This document shows, in pieces, positions 1 through 4,357 of a stretch of DNA of 5,271 nt (positions are counted from its first letter, which is position 1; every line of letters begins with the position of its first letter). Source of the DNA: Hyphomicrobiales bacterium (GTDB taxonomy: Bacteria; Pseudomonadota; Alphaproteobacteria; Rhizobiales; Beijerinckiaceae); contig JAIXZF010000097.1 in assembly GCA_027489835.1 (NCBI GenBank), positions 1 to 5,271 on the forward strand, given 5' to 3'. The notes under the pieces were generated by a model that saw only the letters and a program-made list of their open reading frames with translations, was not told where the DNA came from and made no database searches. Position numbers and translations under genes: made by a program.

Positions 1-66
1 GAGCACGACATCCCTGACCGAGCCGCCGATGGAGCCCGTGGCCCCGAGGATGGTGAGCCTGCGCAT
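1..66 (-). CDS. dxr: 1-deoxy-D-xylulose 5-phosphate reductoisomerase, N-terminal fragment (runs off the window)
   Basis: Only the first 22 codons are inside the window, reading MRRLTILGATGSIGGSVRDV followed by VL. The GATGSIG stretch at residues 8-14 is the glycine-rich NADPH-binding loop that opens DXR proteins; E. coli DXR starts MKQLTILGSTGSIG, with the loop at the same residues. DXR is the cytosolic enzyme that converts 1-deoxy-D-xylulose 5-phosphate to 2-C-methyl-D-erythritol 4-phosphate, the committed step of the MEP isoprenoid pathway. The ATG at 64-66 lies three bases after the cdsA stop codon. No strong Shine-Dalgarno site precedes it, so translation is probably coupled to cdsA. The rest of the gene, including the metal and substrate sites, cannot be seen. 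Identification rests on the motif, the start position and the cdsA neighbourhood. Confidence 0.9.
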   Translation of the reverse strand, partial: MRRLTILGATGSIGGSVRDVVL

Positions 67-69
67 GCG

Positions 70-885
70 CTAGCGGTTCAGCGCCACGATGACGGCGACG
101 AGGCTGACCACGACGACGAAGGCATCGAGCCGATCGAGCACGCCGCCATGGCCCGGAATGATCGAGCCCGAGTCCTTGACGCCGAACCGCCGCTTGAGGG
201 CGGATTCCGCCAGATCGCCGAGCTGGCCCGCTGCCGATGCCACAAGCGCCAGCAGCGCGGTGAGCACGAGGCTGAAGGGCCATTCGCCCCCGACGCGCCG
301 CGCGATCCACGCGACGATGACGGCCGCGACGATGCCGGCCAGCGCCCCGCCGATGGCTCCGGACCAGGTCTTCTTGGGGCTGACGCTCGGCCACAGCTTC
401 GGCCCGCCGAGCGCGCGCCCGGTGAAGTAGGCCGCGACGTCGGTGGCCCACACCACGGCGAAGCACCACGCGATCAGCGCGAGCCCGATGCCTGGCTCGG
501 CCCGCACCAGGATCGGCGCAACGGCGATGGCCGACGCATAGACGATGCCGAGCGCGCCGAGGCGCCGGTCGGTCGCAGACAGGAACTGCGGCAGGATGCA
601 GGCGATGACGAGCGGCGGCACGGCCTCTCCCCATCCGATTGCCGCCGCCACCCCGGTGAGGATCGCAGGGGCCCCGCGCGCCATGTGCGACAACTCAGGC
701 TCGTCAGGGTGCAGGATCCGAGACCATTCCATTCCGGCGACGAAACCGGCGGCGATCCAGAGCGCGGCGAAAGGCCAGCCGCCGAACCACAGGGTGAGCA
801 GCGCGGCGGCGACCATCACCAGCCCCGACATCACCCTTAGCCTGAGCTCGGTCCGCGACGAGGCGGTCGGAGCGTCATCCGCCAT
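70..885 (-). CDS. cdsA: Phosphatidate cytidylyltransferase (CDP-diacylglycerol synthase)
   Basis: A 271-residue integral membrane enzyme that makes CDP-diacylglycerol and pyrophosphate from CTP and phosphatidic acid, the branch point of phospholipid synthesis at the inner membrane. The C-terminal family signature is complete at about residues 228-254: S-x-L-K-R, then K-D-S-G, then P-G-H-G-G-V-x-D-R-L-D. Before it comes a conserved segment with DVAAYFTGR and SPKKTWSGAIGG. Several long hydrophobic stretches, the first at about residues 18-40 and the last at the C terminus, fit a polytopic protein. The length is close to the E. coli protein (285). I chose the ATG at 885 because GAGGGA sits 7 nt upstream and MADD leads straight into the first membrane segment. 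The open frame continues to an ATG at 996, but that would add 37 unrelated residues overlapping uppS. A candidate promoter lies just upstream, and dxr follows after 3 nt. Confidence 0.96.
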   Translation of the reverse strand: MADDAPTASSRTELRLRVMSGLVMVAAALLTLWFGGWPFAALWIAAGFVAGMEWSRILHPDEPELSHMARGAPAILTGVAAAIGWGEAVPPLVIACILPQFLSATDRRLGALGIVYASAIAVAPILVRAEPGIGLALIAWCFAVVWATDVAAYFTGRALGGPKLWPSVSPKKTWSGAIGGALAGIVAAVIVAWIARRVGGEWPFSLVLTALLALVASAAGQLGDLAESALKRRFGVKDSGSIIPGHGGVLDRLDAFVVVVSLVAVIVALNR

Positions 886-892
886 CCCGGAT

Positions 893-898
893 TCCCTC
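893..898 (-). promoter_or_regulatory. Ribosome binding site deciding the cdsA start
   Basis: On the minus strand GAGGGA lies 7 nt before the ATG at 885. It supports this start over the in-frame ATG at 996, which lies inside the uppS coding sequence. Confidence 0.7.
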
Positions 899-912
899 AC
901 GTCTGGCAAAAG

Positions 913-941
913 CTTAGACCAAGTTTGGCCGGGCCGGTCAA
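913..941 (-). promoter_or_regulatory. Candidate sigma-70-type promoter for cdsA-dxr
   Basis: In the 82-nt uppS-cdsA spacer the minus strand carries TTGACC (941-936, five of six matches to the -35 consensus), a 17-nt spacer, then TCTAAG (918-913, four of six to the -10 consensus). The predicted start would fall near position 906, about 20 nt before the cdsA ATG. The stretch is locally richer in A and T than its surroundings. This rests on sequence resemblance only; chance matches of this quality occur. Confidence 0.35.
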
Positions 942-967
942 AGTCAAACCGCAAGGGCCGCGGCGGC

Positions 968-1732
968 TTACACAGCCTGTTGCTTGACGGCTCCAAAGCG
1001 CCGGTCGCGGCCGCGGTACTCGTGGATCGCCGCTTCGAGCGCCGCGCGGTCGAAATCTGGCCAGAGCACGGGCGTGAAAACGAGCTCCGAGTAGGCAGCC
1101 TGCCACATCAGGAAGTTGGACAGCCTGAGTTCGCCCGAGGTGCGGATCAAGAGGTCGGGGTCCGGAATGTCCGCGGTGTCGAGATAGGCGGCGAGATCCG
1201 CTTCGGAGATCGGCAGGGGCGCAACCCCGGCCGCGGCGCGCGCCGCCAGAAGCCGGTTCGTCGCCCGCACGATCTCGTCGCGCGCGCCGTAGTTGAAGGC
1301 GATCACCAGCGTCAGCGCGGTATTGTCGCGCGTCAGATGCTCGGCTTGCTCGATCAGCTCGCGGATATCGGGCGGGGTGCCGTCGCGGTCGCCGATCATG
1401 CGCACGCGCACGTTCGAGGCGTGAAGCTCGGCGAGGTCATTCTGCACGAAGCGCTTGAGCAGCCCGAGCAGAAAGCTGACCTCCGTGGGCGGCCTGCGCC
1501 AGTTCTCGGTGGAGAAGCTGAAGATGGTGAGGTAGCCGATGCCGAGGTCGCTCGCGGCCCTCACCGTGCGCCTCAGCGCCTCGACCCCGCGCCTGTGACC
1601 CTCTGTGCGCGGCCAGCCGCGCGCCTGGGCCCAGCGCCCGTTCCCATCCATGATGATCGCCACGTGATGCGGACCGGGCGCCGGATCGGACGCTGCGGGC
1701 AACTGGCGGAGAGGCTCGGGGTATGGGCTCAT
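968..1732 (-). CDS. uppS: Isoprenyl transferase (undecaprenyl diphosphate synthase)
   Basis: A 254-residue cis-prenyltransferase that adds isopentenyl diphosphate units in Z configuration to farnesyl diphosphate. The C55 product carries peptidoglycan and other envelope glycans across the membrane. Conserved blocks are all present: HVAIIMDGNGRWA at residues 23-35 with the catalytic/Mg-binding Asp29 (Asp26 in E. coli); FSFSTENWRRP at 71-81; FNYGARDEI at 146-154; and IRTSGELRLSNF at 196-207 followed by AYSEL. The last region supplies Arg197, Arg203 and Glu216, matching E. coli Arg194, Arg200 and Glu213. The length is normal for the family. The ATG at 1732 is the only in-frame ATG before Met28, and no in-frame GTG or TTG is visible between it and the frr stop. 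Its Shine-Dalgarno match is poor. A 98-nt gap separates it from frr and 82 nt from cdsA. Chain length C55 is assumed from the family. Confidence 0.96.
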   Translation of the reverse strand: MSPYPEPLRQLPAASDPAPGPHHVAIIMDGNGRWAQARGWPRTEGHRRGVEALRRTVRAASDLGIGYLTIFSFSTENWRRPPTEVSFLLGLLKRFVQNDLAELHASNVRVRMIGDRDGTPPDIRELIEQAEHLTRDNTALTLVIAFNYGARDEIVRATNRLLAARAAAGVAPLPISEADLAAYLDTADIPDPDLLIRTSGELRLSNFLMWQAAYSELVFTPVLWPDFDRAALEAAIHEYRGRDRRFGAVKQQAV

Positions 1733-1830
1733 GGTCCGGGAGAGCTGGTCGGGGCAGTGCGGATCAGGCGCGGGCGGAAGGCGCGGGACAGGAGCGCAGC
1801 AAAGCAGATTCTGCGCGCCCCAGACACTGC

Positions 1831-2391
1831 TTACACCTGCATGATTTCTTTTTCCTTCGTCGCGAGCGCGGTGTCGATCTCCCCGACATGCTGGTCGGTG
1901 GCCTTCTGGACCTGCTCGGACTGGCGCGACGCGTCGTCCTCGGACATGTCGCCGTCCTTCTCGAGCTTCTTGAGAACCTCGAGCCCGTCGCGGCGGACAT
2001 GGCGCACCGCCACGCGCGCCTCCTCGGCGTACTTGTGGGCGACCTTCACCAGCTCCTTGCGGCGCTGCTCGTTGAGCTCCGGGATGCGGATGCGGATGGT
2101 CTGGCCCTCGGTCTGCGGATTGAGGCCGAGATCGGATTCGCGGATGGCCTTGTCGACGGCGTTCGCCATCGCCCGGTCCCAGACCATCACGCTGATGAGC
2201 CGCGCCTCGGGCACGGAGACGGTGGCGACCTGGTTCAGCGGCATCTTCGAGCCATAGGCGTCGACCATGATCGGGTCGAGCACGCTGGCGGAGGCGCGGC
2301 CCGTGCGCAGCGAGTTGAGGTCATGCTTGAGCGCGGCGACGGCGCCCTGCATGCGGCGCTTGATGTCGTTGAGATCGAAAGTCTGAGCCAT
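1831..2391 (-). CDS. frr: Ribosome recycling factor
   Basis: A 186-residue cytosolic protein that, with EF-G, splits the post-termination ribosome into subunits. It is almost exactly the usual family length (185 in E. coli) and collinear end to end. RTGRAS is at residues 29-34 and PLNQVA at 51-56. The long-helix region from about 107 to the end contains VAVRHVRRD, whose Arg130 and Arg133 correspond to the functionally important Arg129 and Arg132 of E. coli, then SEDD and a C-terminal KEKEIMQV. By homology, residues 1-30 plus 107-186 form the three-helix bundle and 31-106 the small beta domain. The start at 2391 has AAGAGG 9 nt upstream. It follows pyrH after 75 nt, the standard bacterial neighbour order. 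Nothing is missing. Confidence 0.98.
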   Translation of the reverse strand: MAQTFDLNDIKRRMQGAVAALKHDLNSLRTGRASASVLDPIMVDAYGSKMPLNQVATVSVPEARLISVMVWDRAMANAVDKAIRESDLGLNPQTEGQTIRIRIPELNEQRRKELVKVAHKYAEEARVAVRHVRRDGLEVLKKLEKDGDMSEDDASRQSEQVQKATDQHVGEIDTALATKEKEIMQV

Positions 2392-2400
2392 CGGAAAAGG

Positions 2401-2406
2401 CCTCTT
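2401..2406 (-). promoter_or_regulatory. Ribosome binding site of frr
   Basis: On the minus strand AAGAGG ends 9 nt before the ATG at 2391, an acceptable Shine-Dalgarno match that supports this start. Confidence 0.6.
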
Positions 2407-2466
2407 GTCGGTGCGATTTGGCTGCGGACCATGCTGAGGCCCGCGTCGGCGGTCAAGTGCGCCGGG

Positions 2467-3180
2467 TCAGGGCACGACGTAGGTCGCCCTGCCCTCGCCG
2501 CGCAGCACGGCCGAGATCGCGCCCGGCTGCACGACCGAGAACACGCCGATGGTGAGCGCCGCGTCCCGCGCCAGTGCGAAGGCGGCGGTGTCCATCACGC
2601 CGAGGTCCCGCGCGATCGCTTCGGCATGGGTGAGCCGTTCGAAGCGCGTGGCGGTCGGGTCCTTCTTCGGGTCGGCGGAATAGACACCGTCCACCTGGGT
2701 CGCTTTGAACACCGCGTCGCATTTCAGCTCGGCGGCGCGCAGCACGGCGGCCGTGTCGGTGGTGAAGAAAGGGTTGCCCGTGCCGCCCGCCAGGATCACG
2801 ACATGGCCACGCTCCAGATGATGCAGCGCCGGCTGGCGCGCATAGGTCTCGCAGATGGTCGGCATCGAGACGGCCGACATAGTGCGCGCCGTGACGCCCG
2901 CGGCGTTGACCGCGTTCTCGAGCGCGATCGAGTTCATCGCGGTGGCGAGCATGCCCATGGAATCGGCCGTGGCGCGGTCGATCCAGCCCGCGGATGAGAC
3001 ACGCGCGCCCCTGATGATGTTGCCGCCGCCGATGACGACCGCGATCTCGATGCCAGCGCGCGAGGTTTCCGCGATGTCGGCGGCCAGCGTGTTGAGCACC
3101 TGGGGGTAGAGCCAGTAGCCGTCGGGGGCGGCGAGCGCCTCGCCGGAGAGCTTGAGCAGCACGCGCTTGAAGCTGGGCAT
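2467..3180 (-). CDS. pyrH: UMP kinase (uridylate kinase)
   Basis: A 237-residue cytosolic kinase of the amino acid kinase fold that phosphorylates UMP to UDP with ATP, feeding UTP and CTP synthesis. Motifs in order: KLSGEAL at residues 10-16; GGGNIIRG at 51-58, with Arg57 matching E. coli Arg62; ADSMGMLAT at 72-80, with Asp73 matching E. coli Asp77 of the UMP site; GGTGNPFFTTD at 132-142; KATQVDGVYSADPKKDP at 159-175; and MDTAAFALARD near residue 200. The open frame extends 27 codons upstream to an ATG at 3261. I chose the ATG at 3180 because AAGGAGG lies 7 nt before it, the family begins with a short lead into the K-x-SGE motif, and the longer version runs into the tsf terminator. One oddity is GYWLYPQVL at residues 21-29, where most UMP kinases read G-[FY]-G-I-D. 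Confidence 0.97.
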   Translation of the reverse strand: MPSFKRVLLKLSGEALAAPDGYWLYPQVLNTLAADIAETSRAGIEIAVVIGGGNIIRGARVSSAGWIDRATADSMGMLATAMNSIALENAVNAAGVTARTMSAVSMPTICETYARQPALHHLERGHVVILAGGTGNPFFTTDTAAVLRAAELKCDAVFKATQVDGVYSADPKKDPTATRFERLTHAEAIARDLGVMDTAAFALARDAALTIGVFSVVQPGAISAVLRGEGRATYVVP

Positions 3181-3187
3181 GAATGAG

Positions 3188-3194
3188 CCTCCTT
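3188..3194 (-). promoter_or_regulatory. Strong ribosome binding site deciding the pyrH start
   Basis: AAGGAGG on the minus strand lies 7 nt before the ATG at 3180. It is the best Shine-Dalgarno match in the window and selects the 237-residue pyrH product over the 264-codon open frame beginning at 3261. Confidence 0.85.
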
Positions 3195-3247
3195 TGGCAG
3201 GATGCGCCGCCCGCGATGGCGACGCCAGACATGATGTGCCCCCAACG

Positions 3248-3273
3248 AAAAAGCGGCGCACCGGGCGCCGCTT
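3248..3273 (-). terminator. Rho-independent terminator after tsf
   Basis: On the minus strand a perfect 9-bp stem, AAGCGGCGC paired with GCGCCGCTT, encloses the 5-nt loop CCGGT. The 3' arm runs into a stretch of five T (3252-3248). It begins 15 nt after the tsf stop codon and ends 67 nt before the pyrH start. A G+C-rich stem followed by a U-tract is the classical intrinsic terminator. I infer that it ends or attenuates transcription after tsf, so pyrH needs read-through or its own promoter; I see no convincing promoter in the remaining spacer. Confidence 0.85.
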
Positions 3274-3288
3274 CCGTCGAACCTGGCC

Positions 3289-4212
3289 TCAGGCCTTGGT
3301 GCCTGCCGCCGCCGCGACTTCGGCGGCGAAGTCGCTTTCCTCTTTGGCGATTCCCTCGCCGAGCGCAAACCTTGCGAAGCCGGCGAGCCTGATCGCGCCG
3401 CCCGCCTTGCCCTCGGCTTCCTTCAGCGCCTGGGCGACGGACTTGGAGCCGTCATGGATATAGGCCTGGTCGAGCAGGCAGAACTCCTTGGCGTAGGACT
3501 TCAGGCCCGACTCCGTGATCTTCTCGAGCACATGGGCGGGCTTGCCGGCATTCTTCTCGGCGAGGATGGCCTTTTCGCGGGCCAGCACGTCCGGATCGAC
3601 CGAGGCGAGGTCGAGCGCGACGGGGTTCGTCGCGGCGACATGCATGGCGAGCTGCCGGCCGAGCGCGGCGAGTTCGTCCGCCTTGCCGGGCGACTCGAGC
3701 GCGACGAGAACGCCGATGCGGCCAAGCCCCTCGCCCGCTGCGTTGTGCAGGTAGGTGGCGACGACGCCGGCCGACACGCTGAGCTTCTTCGCGCGGCGCA
3801 GGTTCATGTTCTCGCCGATGGTGGCGATGGCGTTGGCGATGGCGTCCTGCACGGAGCCGCCGCCGGGATAGCCGGCGGCCTTGATGGCCTCGACATCGTC
3901 GCCCACAGAGAGCGCGACGCCCGCGACATTGCGGGCCAGCGCCTGGAACTGCTCGTTCTTGGCCACGAAGTCGGTTTCGGAATTGACCTCGACCACCACG
4001 CCGGACGTGCCGGCGGTGGCGACGGCCACGAGGCCTTCGGCGGCGGTGCGGCCGGCCTTCTTGGCGGCCTTGGAGAGGCCCTTCTTGCGCAGCCAGTCGA
4101 TGGCGGCTTCCATGTCGCCATTGGTTTCCACCAGCGCGGCCTTGCAGTCCATCATGCCTGCATCGGTCTTCTCGCGCAGTTCCTTCACCAGGGCAGCCGT
4201 GATCGCTGACAT
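3289..4212 (-). CDS. tsf: Translation elongation factor Ts
   Basis: A 307-residue cytosolic guanine nucleotide exchange factor that releases GDP from EF-Tu. The N-terminal UBA-like domain, about residues 1-55, holds LREKTDAGMMDCKAAL at 12-27 and the DWLRKKG segment at 39-45. The core contains SETDFVAKN at 78-86, in which Asp81 and Phe82 correspond to E. coli Asp80 and Phe81, the pair that disrupts the Mg site of EF-Tu. Further conserved features are GRIGVLVALE, AMHVAATNP and LLDQAYIHD near the C-terminal third. The length is normal for proteobacteria outside the short chloroplast/cyanobacterial type. The start at 4212 has AGGAAGG 7 nt upstream. It lies downstream of rpsB, as in nearly all bacteria, but it is bracketed by two intrinsic-terminator-like hairpins, one 21 nt before its start and one 15 nt after its stop. 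Confidence 0.98.
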   Translation of the reverse strand: MSAITAALVKELREKTDAGMMDCKAALVETNGDMEAAIDWLRKKGLSKAAKKAGRTAAEGLVAVATAGTSGVVVEVNSETDFVAKNEQFQALARNVAGVALSVGDDVEAIKAAGYPGGGSVQDAIANAIATIGENMNLRRAKKLSVSAGVVATYLHNAAGEGLGRIGVLVALESPGKADELAALGRQLAMHVAATNPVALDLASVDPDVLAREKAILAEKNAGKPAHVLEKITESGLKSYAKEFCLLDQAYIHDGSKSVAQALKEAEGKAGGAIRLAGFARFALGEGIAKEESDFAAEVAAAAGTKA

Positions 4213-4219
4213 TGTGTCA

Positions 4220-4226
4220 CCTTCCT
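4220..4226 (-). promoter_or_regulatory. Ribosome binding site of tsf
   Basis: AGGAAGG on the minus strand lies 7 nt before the ATG at 4212. Only 7 nt separate it from the U-tract of the upstream hairpin, so any RNA structure there could also affect initiation. Confidence 0.75.
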
Positions 4227-4233
4227 GAAATCG

Positions 4234-4256
4234 AAAAAGCCCGTGCGGGAACGGGC
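4234..4256 (-). terminator. Intrinsic terminator or attenuator between rpsB and tsf
   Basis: On the minus strand GCCCGT (4256-4251) pairs with ACGGGC (4244-4239) around the 6-nt loop TCCCGC and is followed directly by five T (4238-4234). The 6-bp stem is shorter than the one after tsf, so it may be leaky. It lies in the middle of the usual rpsB-tsf transcription unit, where a partial terminator would set the ratio of the two messages. I infer attenuation rather than a full stop, because no strong tsf promoter is visible. Confidence 0.7.
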
Positions 4257-4270
4257 GGCCGGATTATGCG

Positions 4271-4303
4271 CGAGCCGGCGGCCATGAGGGGCGCGCCGGC
4301 TCG
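4271..4303 (-). repeat. Perfect 10-bp inverted repeat in the rpsB-tsf spacer
   Basis: CGAGCCGGCG and CGCCGGCTCG form a perfect 10-bp inverted repeat with a 13-nt loop (4281-4293). No T-tract follows, so it is not a standard terminator. On the minus strand CATAAT, resembling a -10 box, occurs just after it at 4268-4263, but no matching -35 element is visible at 16-18 nt. Possible roles are message stabilisation, pausing, or a binding site for a dimeric protein; none is shown by the sequence. Confidence 0.6.
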
Positions 4304-4320
4304 GCGGGATCGAGGTTTGC

Positions 4321-4351
4321 GGCGCGGGCGGGCCTGAGCGGCCCGCGCGCC
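4321..4351 (-). repeat. G+C-rich hairpin directly after rpsB
   Basis: Starting 6 nt after the rpsB stop codon, the minus strand can fold into an inner 6-bp stem, CGGGCC with GGCCCG around the loop GCTCA. A 2-nt bulge and an outer 6-bp stem, GGCGCG with CGCGCC, complete it. There is no U-tract, so it probably protects or structures the rpsB message 3' end rather than terminating by itself. In so G+C-rich a spacer, some pairing is expected by chance. Confidence 0.55.
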
Positions 4352-4357
4352 GGGGAC

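Noticed and set aside
886..996. N-terminal extension of CdsA to the ATG at 996
   Set aside because: It overlaps the end of uppS, adds 37 residues with no family resemblance, and ignores the good ribosome site before the ATG at 885.
545..2257. A 570-codon plus-strand open frame, and other long plus-strand frames such as 1723-2997 and 3454-4209
   Set aside because: They lie antisense to cdsA, uppS, frr, pyrH or tsf, whose products are unmistakable. Their translations are rich in Arg, Ala, Gly and Pro, as expected from the non-coding strand of G+C-rich genes, with no recognisable domains.
2425..2460. TTGACC in the pyrH-frr spacer as a -35 element for frr
   Set aside because: At 17-nt spacing the minus strand shows only CATGGT, a poor -10 match, so there is no credible promoter.
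3181..3261. N-terminal extension of PyrH to the ATG at 3261
   Set aside because: It would start within the tsf terminator stem, the added residues match nothing in UMP kinases, and AAGGAGG points to the ATG at 3180.
4263..4268. CATAAT upstream of tsf as a -10 box
   Set aside because: It matches five of six positions, but the sequence 16-18 nt upstream is C-rich with no -35 resemblance, and transcription would start on the terminator stem. It is too weak to call.
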